Source of the DNA: Affinundibacterium baiyunense
Lineage (GTDB): Bacteria > Pseudomonadota > Gammaproteobacteria > Burkholderiales > Burkholderiaceae_D
NCBI RefSeq assembly: GCF_018139645.1
Contig: NZ_JAGSPM010000008.1
Span: forward strand, 124,001-188,000
DNA: 64,000 nt
Direction of reading: 5' to 3'
The notes under the pieces are model-generated. The model searched no databases. It was not told where the DNA came from and was given only the letters and a program-made list of their open reading frames with translations. Positions 16,711-24,551 of the stretch are shown piece by piece. Each line of letters opens with the position of its first letter. Position 1 is the first letter of the stretch. The position numbers were made by a program, and so were the translations under genes.

Positions 16711-17640
16711 ATGCTCAAGCGCCAAGTTGTTTTGTCGGACGTGAAGAAATATCAGAACAGAGCGATGCGACTATTGAGCGCATCGCTCTTTTTATTTGGC
16801 GTTAGTATGCATCTCGATGCGCGCGCTAATGTGCGAGCAGAACCTGTCTCTGCACCGGTCAAATTGCAACAGTGGTGTAAGCAAGTGACACCGCGTTTGC
16901 CCAAGGTGTCCTTGAATGAATGTTTGCAGAGCAAGCTTGCTCCTAGCGATGGTCGCTCATTCAAAGCGATACCATTAATGACCAGAGATTTCTCCGCAGA
17001 TCCACGCACAAAAAAAGTGCGTAGAGTGTTATTGATTGGCGGTATCCATGGTGACGAAAAGACTGCGACCGCGGTAGTGTTCAAGTGGTTAGCAGCGATG
17101 AGCAAATCGAGTACACAAGAATTTCAATGGAAGGTCGCGCCGCTGGTGAATCCTGATGGTTTACTTGCGCCAAAGTCCACGCGTGTCAATGCGCGAGGTG
17201 TGGATTTAAATCGCAACTTTCCAACCCCAAATTGGGAAAAAGAAGCTTCGCAGTATTGGGCAAAAAAGACGAAAAGTGATCCACGTCGTTTCCCTGGCAA
17301 GAAACCTATTTCCGAGCCTGAAAGTAAGTGGATTTTTGATACGATCAAATCCTTTCAGCCAGATGTCATCATTTCTGTGCATGCACCCTTTGGTGTGCTT
17401 GATTTAGACGGGCCAGCACAACCACCGACGCGCTTTGGGCGCCTGCATTTTAATCGTGTGGGAGTGTATCCGGGTTCGTTGGGAAATTACAGTGGAATGC
17501 ATCAAGAGATTCCAGTCCTCACAATCGAATTACCTCATGCTTTAACAATGCCGAGCCCGAATGAAATTAATCGCATTTGGCAAGATATGCAGGCTTGGAT
17601 ACGTCAACATATCGTGGTACGTAAAAGTGAAGCACCTTAG
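16711..17640 (+). CDS. Secreted M14-family zinc carboxypeptidase, MpaA (murein peptide amidase)-like
   Basis: Zinc peptidase. Zn ligands lie in 'LLIGGIHGDEKTA' (His, Glu) and 'VIISVHAPFG' (His), with the substrate Arg in 'NARGVDLNRNFP' and the catalytic Glu in 'VLTIELPHA'. MpaA relatives cut the gamma-D-Glu-diaminopimelate bond of murein peptides, but a signal peptide here (MRLLSASLFLFGVSM...ARA) places it in the periplasm, unlike cytoplasmic MpaA. Start uncertain: ATG 16711 (309 aa) or ATG 16765, which sits inside the left arm of the metK terminator; neither has a good Shine-Dalgarno. Transcription must pass through the terminator. Confidence 0.82.
   Translation: MLKRQVVLSDVKKYQNRAMRLLSASLFLFGVSMHLDARANVRAEPVSAPVKLQQWCKQVTPRLPKVSLNECLQSKLAPSDGRSFKAIPLMTRDFSADPRTKKVRRVLLIGGIHGDEKTATAVVFKWLAAMSKSSTQEFQWKVAPLVNPDGLLAPKSTRVNARGVDLNRNFPTPNWEKEASQYWAKKTKSDPRRFPGKKPISEPESKWIFDTIKSFQPDVIISVHAPFGVLDLDGPAQPPTRFGRLHFNRVGVYPGSLGNYSGMHQEIPVLTIELPHALTMPSPNEINRIWQDMQAWIRQHIVVRKSEAP
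16759..16797 (+). terminator. metK terminator overlapping the start of the M14 peptidase gene
   Basis: Perfect 11-bp stem AGAGCGATGCG (16759-16769) / CGCATCGCTCT (16779-16789), 9-nt loop, followed by TTTTTATTT. The same bases encode the signal-peptide core (LLSASLFLFG) of the following gene. Confidence 0.85.
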
Positions 17641-17897
17641 CGGCGTATCCTGAGGTCTTTTTTGTAGCTGAAATAAGCGGATATCCCCTCATCGCGCATC
17701 GTATTTTTCTGCACTTTTTTGATACTTCGCTGTCTAATCCGATTACGTTTATACTTCACTATTCTTTTTTCTTAAGATTGATGCTTTTTAATACGAGCCG
17801 CGACGCTTTGCATGCTGTTTGAGAACAAGCGTATCTTTTGACAAACAAGAATATTTTTTCAATCGACAATTGATCAACAATTTCAACGATAAAAATC

Positions 17898-19982
17898 ATG
17901 AAAACAAAAGTCAAATTACTCGTGTTGGCAGCGACCGTGTTTAGTATTCACAATGCGATGGCGCAGGTTGAGGACAAACATCAATGGTTAGAGGACGTCG
18001 GCGGTGAGAAGGCGCTCGATTGGGTCAAAGCTCGCAATCAAGAAACCAGAAATAAGCTCGACAACGATGCGGGTTTTTTAAAGTTACGTAGTGATCTGCA
18101 AGTGATCCTTGATTCTAAAGATCGCATTCCAGGCATACAAAAAATCGGCAATGCGGTTTATAACTTTTGGACAGATGCGGAGCATCCGCGCGGTGTTTGG
18201 CGTAAAACAAGTTTAGTCGAATATCGTAAGCCATCGCCAAAGTGGGAAGTGGTAATGGATTTGGACGCGATTGCCAAAGCGGAAAATGAGAATTGGGTCT
18301 TTAAAGGTAGCCAATGTCGTGAGCCGGAGTACGATCGTTGCATTATTAATTTATCACGCGGTGGTGCAGATGCGGTGACCATTCGTGAGTTTGATTTAAA
18401 GACGAAGCAGTTCGTAAAAGATGGTTTTAGTTTGCCAGAATCCAAGATGAATGTTGCATGGCGTGATAAAAATACCTTGTTTGTTGGTACTGATTTTGGT
18501 GCTGGATCAATGACAGATTCGGGTTATCCGCGTATCGTCAAAGAGTGGACACGTGGCACACCTATCAGTACCGCTAAAACAATTTTTGAAGGCAAGAAAG
18601 AAGATATTAGTGTGTCGGCTAGTCGAGTCAGCCATCGCGGGATTACGCACGAAATTGTGAACCGCGCGGTTACTTTTTATACTTCTGAAGTGTTCTTAAT
18701 GCGCGGTAGTAAGTTGTTGAAGTTGGATATTCCTGCGCAGACAGGTTATGAATTTTTCGGTACGCAATTCATCGTTACACCAAATGAAACTTGGACTACC
18801 GGTGGCAAAACTTATCCGCAAGGTAGCGTTTTGGCGATAGATTTCGAAGCCTTCTTGAAAGGGGATCGTAATTTTACTGTTCTGTTTCAACCGACAGATA
18901 ACGCATCCTTTACGGGTGTTACAGCAACCAAGAATTATTTGTTAATGCAATTGCTGCAAGACGTTAAGAGTAGTTTGGTTGAACTGCAATTTAAACAAGG
19001 AAAGTGGATTGCTCGTAACGTGACTCTGCCTACGATGGGTGCAGTCGGCGTCAGCCCTCTGGATTCGGAAAAATCGGACGAGTATCTACTTAGTTACTCT
19101 GATTATTTGACACCGAGTGTGTTGCATCTAGCTAAGGCGGGTACAGATCAACGCCAATTATTGAAGTCCGCACCTAGTTTTTTTGATGCTAGTCCGTATC
19201 AAGCCGTACAAAAGTTTGCGACATCAAAAGACGGTACTAAAGTGCCTTATTTTATGGTGCACAAAAAAGATATCAAACTTGATGGTACTAGCCCGACTTT
19301 GTTATATGCGTACGGTGGTTTCCAAGTTTCTTTAACACCTTCTTACTCCGGCGGTATTGGCAAAGCTTGGTTAGAAAAAAGTGGCGTATATGTGGTGGCA
19401 AATATTCGTGGCGGTGGGGAGTACGGTCCACGTTGGCATCAAGCCGCGTTAAAACAAAACCGTCAACGCGCGTATGAGGATTTTGCTGCAGTAGCAGAGG
19501 ATTTGATTCGTAGCAAAATCACTAGTGCAAAACATTTAGGTGCAATGGGCGGAAGTAATGGTGGCTTATTGGCTGGGGTGGCGCTGACGCAGCGTCCTGA
19601 GTTGTTTAACGCAGTGGTTAGTCAAGTTCCTTTATTGGATATGCAGCGCTATAACAAGTTATTGGCCGGTGCTTCATGGATGGGGGAATATGGTAATCCT
19701 GATGTGCCAGCTGAATGGGAATACATTCAACAATACTCGCCGTATCACAATGTGAAGGCGGAATTGAAGTATCCAAACGTCTTGTTCATTACATCAACCC
19801 GTGATGATCGTGTTCATCCAGGCCATGCACGTAAGATGGCCGCCAAAATGTTAGATCAAGGTCATTCCAATGTTTGGTATTACGAAAACATTGAAGGTGG
19901 ACATGGCGGTGCTGCAAATAATGCGCAGCGTGCAGACATGAGTGCGATCACGTATTCGTTTTTGTGGAATATGTTGAAGTAA
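17898..19982 (+). CDS. Prolyl oligopeptidase (S9A), secreted
   Basis: Serine peptidase cutting after proline in short peptides. Signal peptide MKTKVKLLVLAATVFS...MAQ, so periplasmic or exported. A seven-bladed propeller (about 80-430) covers a C-terminal alpha/beta hydrolase domain. The triad is visible: Ser553 in 'GAMGGSNGGLLAG', Asp636/637 in 'TSTRDDRVHPGHA' and His669 in 'EGGHGGAAN'; 'VANIRGGGEYGPRWH' is the family oxyanion region. 694 aa, normal. Separated from the upstream M14 gene by 257 bp without obvious structure; a repeat-rich hairpin follows. Confidence 0.94.
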   Translation: MKTKVKLLVLAATVFSIHNAMAQVEDKHQWLEDVGGEKALDWVKARNQETRNKLDNDAGFLKLRSDLQVILDSKDRIPGIQKIGNAVYNFWTDAEHPRGVWRKTSLVEYRKPSPKWEVVMDLDAIAKAENENWVFKGSQCREPEYDRCIINLSRGGADAVTIREFDLKTKQFVKDGFSLPESKMNVAWRDKNTLFVGTDFGAGSMTDSGYPRIVKEWTRGTPISTAKTIFEGKKEDISVSASRVSHRGITHEIVNRAVTFYTSEVFLMRGSKLLKLDIPAQTGYEFFGTQFIVTPNETWTTGGKTYPQGSVLAIDFEAFLKGDRNFTVLFQPTDNASFTGVTATKNYLLMQLLQDVKSSLVELQFKQGKWIARNVTLPTMGAVGVSPLDSEKSDEYLLSYSDYLTPSVLHLAKAGTDQRQLLKSAPSFFDASPYQAVQKFATSKDGTKVPYFMVHKKDIKLDGTSPTLLYAYGGFQVSLTPSYSGGIGKAWLEKSGVYVVANIRGGGEYGPRWHQAALKQNRQRAYEDFAAVAEDLIRSKITSAKHLGAMGGSNGGLLAGVALTQRPELFNAVVSQVPLLDMQRYNKLLAGASWMGEYGNPDVPAEWEYIQQYSPYHNVKAELKYPNVLFITSTRDDRVHPGHARKMAAKMLDQGHSNVWYYENIEGGHGGAANNAQRADMSAITYSFLWNMLK

Positions 19983-19990
19983 AAAGCATT

Positions 19991-20070
19991 AGACGCAGTG
20001 GCGCAGGGGACGCAGAAAATCTTCCTAGAATTTTTCTCTGCGTTCTCTGCGCCTTTGCGTCTCTGCGTCT
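19991..20070. repeat. Imperfect inverted repeat built from GACGCAGAG-type words
   Basis: The left arm (19991-20017, AGACGCAGTGGCGCAG...) and right arm (20034-20070, ...TGCGCCTTTGCGTCTCTGCGTCT) are reverse complements, apart from an 8-base word missing from the left arm and a few mismatches. Inside each arm the word ACGCAG or its complement is repeated. It lies between the prolyl oligopeptidase and mdlA genes; it may work as a hairpin terminator and resembles a dispersed intergenic repeat. Confidence 0.6.
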
Positions 20071-20104
20071 ATGAGAAAAGTGATCTCAATTTGAAAGTCC
20101 TAGC

Positions 20105-21856
20105 ATGACCCTGTACCAACTCCTCGCCCAATTTATTCGTCAACATTGGCGCTCTTACTTTGCCGCTGCGGTCATGCTGTTTTTGGTGGCGGCATTGACT
20201 GTATTAATTCCCCGTAAGATTGGTCAGATTATTGACTCTATGGTGGCGCACAATTTGGCTGGTGAAGCTTTACTGTGGGAATTGGCAACTGTGTTGCTGA
20301 TGGGTGTCGCGATTTACTTTTTGCGCGTTGGGTGGCGCTTGCAGTTGTTTGCTGCATCGTATCGTTTAGGGGCGCAATTGCGCTTACGTTTGTATCAGCG
20401 TTTAAGCATGCAAGGCCCGGCTTTTTTTCAACAACAACGTACCGGCGATTTGATGGCTTTGGGTACTAATGATGCGGATGCAATTGAGTTGGCTGCGGGT
20501 GAAGCGGCATTGGCAGGATTTGATGGTGCGATGACTTTTGTGCTGGTGATCGGCATGATGACCTTGGGTGTCGATTGGCGCTTGGCGATAGCGGCACTAT
20601 TGCCTTTTCCATTCATGGCTTGGGCGTTTAAAAAGATCACTCACCATGTACATGATGCATCAAAAGAATCATTAGAACGTTTTAGTAAGCTCAACGATCA
20701 CGTCCAAGAAACTATTTCTGGTGTACGCACTTTGCGGGTATTAGGATTAGAGCAGCGCAACGCCGAGCAATTTGCTGAGATGGCAGAGCATGCCGCTGCC
20801 GCAAGCTTGAGTGCGCAAAGGTGGGAGGCCGCTTACGAACCAGCGGTTGGTGTTGCTCTAACTGCGGCGGGTGCTTTGACTCTCGGTGTAGGTGCTTATT
20901 TGGTTTGGCAAAACGAAATGAGCATCGGCAATCTGACCGCATTTAGTATGTATTTAGGTCAATTGATTTGGCCGATGTTTGCTGCTGGTTGGGTCTTGTC
21001 TTTATTAGAACGCGGTAAAGCGGCATGGGGACGTTTACGTCCAGTTTTGGAAGCGGATTTGGTGATTCAAGATTTAGGCACGATACAAAGCCAAGTGGGT
21101 GGTACCATTCATTTTGATAAAGTGAGCTTCTCGTATCCCGGTCAAGCCAATTTAGCGCTAAATCAATTGAGCTTTGATCTGCATGCCGGACAAACCTTAG
21201 GCATTGTGGGCGCAACTGGCGCTGGCAAATCTAGTGTGCTCCGACTACTGCTAAGGCAATTTGAGACCAAACAAGGTCAAGTACGGTGGGGCGAACATCG
21301 TATTTCGGCTTATCCATTGGAACGCCTACGCAATGCGATCAATTGGGTAGCGCAAGAGCCTTTTTTATTTTCTGCATCAATCGCTAGCAATATCGCTTTA
21401 TCGAACCCGCAAGCAAGTCGTGAGCAGATTATGCATGCAGCAGAATTAGCAGCGATTCATGAAGACATCTTACGTTTTCCTGAAGCTTACGATACCCCAG
21501 TTGGTGAGCGTGGTGTGACTTTATCTGGCGGACAAAAACAGCGCGTGGCGATTGCGCGTGCTTTACTAACGGATAGTCCATTATTGTTATTAGATGACGC
21601 ACTATCAGCGGTTGATACCGATACCGAAACACGCATACTTAGACATCTAGCCGAATTGCGTTTAGCGCGACCGGAACGGAGTGCGATTATCGTTAGTCAT
21701 CGTTTAAGTGCGGTAGCAGAAGCCGATCATATTTTAGTATTGCGCGAAGGCGTATTGATAGAACAAGGTACCCATTCGCAGCTATTGGCACTCGATGGCT
21801 GGTATGCGAGTCAGTGGAAGTATCAACAATTAGAGGCAGATTTAAATGCAGCCTGA
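20105..21856 (+). CDS. mdlA: ABC exporter half-transporter, MdlA type (degenerate ATPase site)
   Basis: One half of a heterodimeric type IV (multidrug) ABC exporter. An N-terminal six-helix membrane domain (about 15-300) is followed by an ATPase domain: Walker A 'GATGAGKSS' (about 368), signature 'LSGGQKQRVAIARAL' (about 472) and Walker B 'LLLLDDALSAVD' (about 495). The catalytic Glu after Walker B is Asp, as in E. coli MdlA, which marks the weak site of an asymmetric dimer. 583 aa. It overlaps mdlB by 11 bp, giving 1:1 coupling. Substrate unknown; the pair is a multidrug/lipid-type exporter by family. Confidence 0.92.
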   Translation: MTLYQLLAQFIRQHWRSYFAAAVMLFLVAALTVLIPRKIGQIIDSMVAHNLAGEALLWELATVLLMGVAIYFLRVGWRLQLFAASYRLGAQLRLRLYQRLSMQGPAFFQQQRTGDLMALGTNDADAIELAAGEAALAGFDGAMTFVLVIGMMTLGVDWRLAIAALLPFPFMAWAFKKITHHVHDASKESLERFSKLNDHVQETISGVRTLRVLGLEQRNAEQFAEMAEHAAAASLSAQRWEAAYEPAVGVALTAAGALTLGVGAYLVWQNEMSIGNLTAFSMYLGQLIWPMFAAGWVLSLLERGKAAWGRLRPVLEADLVIQDLGTIQSQVGGTIHFDKVSFSYPGQANLALNQLSFDLHAGQTLGIVGATGAGKSSVLRLLLRQFETKQGQVRWGEHRISAYPLERLRNAINWVAQEPFLFSASIASNIALSNPQASREQIMHAAELAAIHEDILRFPEAYDTPVGERGVTLSGGQKQRVAIARALLTDSPLLLLDDALSAVDTDTETRILRHLAELRLARPERSAIIVSHRLSAVAEADHILVLREGVLIEQGTHSQLLALDGWYASQWKYQQLEADLNAA

Positions 21857-23645
21857 AGTTCACGCAAATGCAGAGAGTCAGTCGAAAGAACAGCATAGTC
21901 AAATCGATAAGCCGTCTGAGAAAAAACTGGCTGTGCAACTATTAGTTCAAGCAGCCAAACCTGAGAAAACCCATGTCATTTTAGGTGTGCTATTTTTGTT
22001 TCTAGCATCAGCACTTGAAGCTATAGGGCCGATTTTAGGTAAGGCATTTATCGACCATTATTTACTACCTAGGAACAATGATATCTGGATGATGACAGGT
22101 ATCTTGCTGGCGTTTGTTATTACCGGTTGGTGGGCGACTTGGCTGCGTTATTTGCAATTGACGCGCCTAGCTGGCGTCGCGATGCGCTCGGTGCGTCGCT
22201 TGCGTGAGCAGGTGTATGCACATGTCTTGCGATTGCCGATGGCTTTTTTTGATAAAGCGATCACTGGGCAACTGGTGAGTCGTGTCACGAATGATACCGA
22301 GGCAGTCAAGAACTTGTACGTACAGGTGTTGTTTGTGATGCTTGATAGTTCTATCGTCGTGCTCGGTGCTTTGATTGCGATGGCATGGTTGGATTGGCGT
22401 TTGATGTTGATCGTTTTAATGTTAGTGCCAGCTGTAGTCGTGATCGTATGGTTTTATCAGCGTTGGAGTGCGCCAGCGGTAACGCGTGCGCGGCAAATGC
22501 GCAGTGAGATCAATGCGCAAGTAGCTGAAAGTATTAATGGCATGAGTGCGCTGCAAGCTTGCAATGCGGAGCGCGGATTTGGTGAACGCTTTGAAGCCAC
22601 CAATCAAAAACATTATGCAGCGCGTGTCGATGAATTACGCGCTAATGCGTGGTTACTGCGTCCAGCATTAGATTTATTGAATTCTCTATTGCTGGTAATT
22701 GTGATTTTTGTGTTTGGTCAACGTAGTTTTTCTGGATTAGAAATCGGCATCTTATACGCGTTTGTGAGTTACATCGCACGTGTCGTCGATCCCTTGATAC
22801 AAATTACTTTACAGTTTGGACAAATTCAACAAGCGGTAGTGTCCGCCGCACGCGTTAATACCTTGTTACAAGAATCGACTGCCGCCAGCAAACAAAATGA
22901 TGCCGAGATTAGTCACGGTGCACTGCATTTGTCGAAGGTGCGATTTGGTTACGATCCCGCGCAAGTGATCTTGCATGAAATTGACTTAGATATTCCTGCA
23001 GGAAGTTTCTATGGCGTCGTTGGCCATACTGGTAGTGGTAAATCGACGCTGCTTAGTTTGCTATTGCGCTTTTATACCGCGCAGAGTGGCAAGATCCTGA
23101 TCGATCATCTCGATTTACAAGAGTTGAGTGATGAGCGTTTTCGTGCCAGTGTTGGACTAGTGCCGCAAGAGCCGTTTTTGTTAGCAGCGAATGCACGTGA
23201 AAATATTGCGATGGGACGTGATATTAGTGAAGCCGATATTATCGCCGCCGCGAAAGCCGCACGCGCACATGATTTTATTTTGCAGTTGGAACATGCTTAC
23301 TTGACGCCATTAGGCGAGGGCGGTGCGAAGCTATCAACAGGACAAAAACAGCTGATCGCGATTGCGCGGGCATTAGCCGGTCGACCCAAGATTTTGTTTT
23401 TAGATGAAGCAACTTCGCACATTGATAGTGAGACCGAACAGATTGTGCAGTTGGCTTTGAATGAGTTACGAGGAAAAGTGACCATCGTGGCAATTGCACA
23501 TCGTCTATCAACCATACGCGATGCCGATAACATCATCGTTTTAAATCACGGTCGTATCGCCGAGCAAGGACAACATACTGAGTTAATGGCGATTGAAAAT
23601 GGCTTGTATCAGAAATTATATCTGCTGCAAACTTTAGAGGACTAG
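21846..23645 (+). CDS. mdlB: ABC exporter half-transporter, MdlB type (active ATPase site)
   Basis: Partner of MdlA. A hydrophilic N-terminal extension of about 35 residues, six membrane helices, then an ATPase with Walker A 'GHTGSGKST' (about 394), signature 'LSTGQKQLIAIARAL' (about 495; Thr instead of the first Gly) and Walker B 'ILFLDEATSHID' with the catalytic Glu intact. 599 aa. The start codon lies within the last codons of mdlA (ATGCAGCCTGA overlap). The altered LSTGQ signature would face MdlA's Walker A, so the two composite sites differ strongly. It converges on the hypothetical gene at 23693 with no clear terminator between them. Confidence 0.92.
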   Translation: MQPEVHANAESQSKEQHSQIDKPSEKKLAVQLLVQAAKPEKTHVILGVLFLFLASALEAIGPILGKAFIDHYLLPRNNDIWMMTGILLAFVITGWWATWLRYLQLTRLAGVAMRSVRRLREQVYAHVLRLPMAFFDKAITGQLVSRVTNDTEAVKNLYVQVLFVMLDSSIVVLGALIAMAWLDWRLMLIVLMLVPAVVVIVWFYQRWSAPAVTRARQMRSEINAQVAESINGMSALQACNAERGFGERFEATNQKHYAARVDELRANAWLLRPALDLLNSLLLVIVIFVFGQRSFSGLEIGILYAFVSYIARVVDPLIQITLQFGQIQQAVVSAARVNTLLQESTAASKQNDAEISHGALHLSKVRFGYDPAQVILHEIDLDIPAGSFYGVVGHTGSGKSTLLSLLLRFYTAQSGKILIDHLDLQELSDERFRASVGLVPQEPFLLAANARENIAMGRDISEADIIAAAKAARAHDFILQLEHAYLTPLGEGGAKLSTGQKQLIAIARALAGRPKILFLDEATSHIDSETEQIVQLALNELRGKVTIVAIAHRLSTIRDADNIIVLNHGRIAEQGQHTELMAIENGLYQKLYLLQTLED

Positions 23646-23692
23646 GTGGCGGAACTGGGGCAAAGAGAAGTAGTTGTGCTTCCTGAATAAAA

Positions 23693-24352
23693 TCAACGCG
23701 GACAAATAACAGGCCTCGCCTCGGCTTGGTTTAAGTAAGTTCTACCGGGATCTGGCGCTTTGAAACAGGTATTTCCTAGCTTCGTAATTTGCGTGCCATC
23801 TGCAGCCTGAAAAGTTTCTAATTGCAAGCCGCGCGGTTTGCCTGCTTTTTCTATCTTGTGTGCGAGCTCTTCCCACTTATCTTTGTAGGGATAGTTTTGC
23901 TTTTGCCAGTATTCGCGTGCGATTTGATTTGCTGGCTTAGCTGCCTCTATCTTTTGTTGTTCAAATCGAAGATCTCGTTCTAAAGATTGACTGATGGCCT
24001 TGACGTCGCGATTGAGTGTGGGTTGCGGTGGAGGCTCTACTTCTAGCTCGTCAGTTGCTTTGCTTGTTTGATTGGCTTGTGGCGGGATGGCAGTTAAGGA
24101 TGGTTTGATCGCTACTTGACGCTTGGTGTTGGCAATATTTTCTTGTTTGGTCTTAAGTTCTAATCGAGTGCTTGGACTTTTGATAAAAACAATCGACATC
24201 TTTTGTTTGAGTTGATCCAAATTACTAGATTGCTTGCTTGAAAAGCTTGGCCAATCTGATGCGTTGATAATGCTATATAGGCATGCCAGATGGCTCATCA
24301 ATACGATCAATATACGCAGTAATCTTGATCTAAATTGCGTGTCAAAAACCAT
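23693..24352 (-). CDS. Hypothetical protein with N-terminal membrane anchor and proline/glutamine-rich middle
   Basis: 219 aa, family not recognised. One hydrophobic segment (about 11-30, LLRILIVLMSHLACLYSII) serves as signal anchor. A polar segment with 'EVEPPPQPT' (about 124-132) follows, then a helical region and a C-terminal block 'WEELAHKIEKAGKPRGLQLETFQ...GNTCFKAPDPGR' with two Cys (CFKA, VICPR) that may form a disulfide outside the membrane. The layout (anchor, proline-rich spacer, small periplasmic domain) recalls TonB-like or envelope-spanning proteins but no TonB motif is seen. Divergent from the PBP1a gene, the place where many betaproteobacteria carry the pil assembly genes. Confidence 0.6.
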   Translation of the reverse strand: MVFDTQFRSRLLRILIVLMSHLACLYSIINASDWPSFSSKQSSNLDQLKQKMSIVFIKSPSTRLELKTKQENIANTKRQVAIKPSLTAIPPQANQTSKATDELEVEPPPQPTLNRDVKAISQSLERDLRFEQQKIEAAKPANQIAREYWQKQNYPYKDKWEELAHKIEKAGKPRGLQLETFQAADGTQITKLGNTCFKAPDPGRTYLNQAEARPVICPR

Positions 24353-24483
24353 AGCAAGACGCCAATATGAAAACGGGAATTCGCAAGTCTAGTGGAGATC
24401 GATGCATCGCGAAATCGTCGATTTGGATGATCTAAGCCTTGCTCTAGATGGTACCGAATTGCAGTACCAAATAAAGAAAACGC

Positions 24484-24511
24484 TTGCAGCGTAAGATAGT
24501 CGGTTTACACT
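24484..24511 (+). promoter_or_regulatory. Candidate promoter for the PBP1a gene
   Basis: TTGCAG (24484-24489) and TACACT (24506-24511), spacing 16 nt, about 40 bp before the PBP1a start. Weak match by eye. Confidence 0.3.
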
Positions 24512-24551
24512 GTGCGTTTTCATTTTACGCCAAGCTTCTTGGCCGCTTTCT

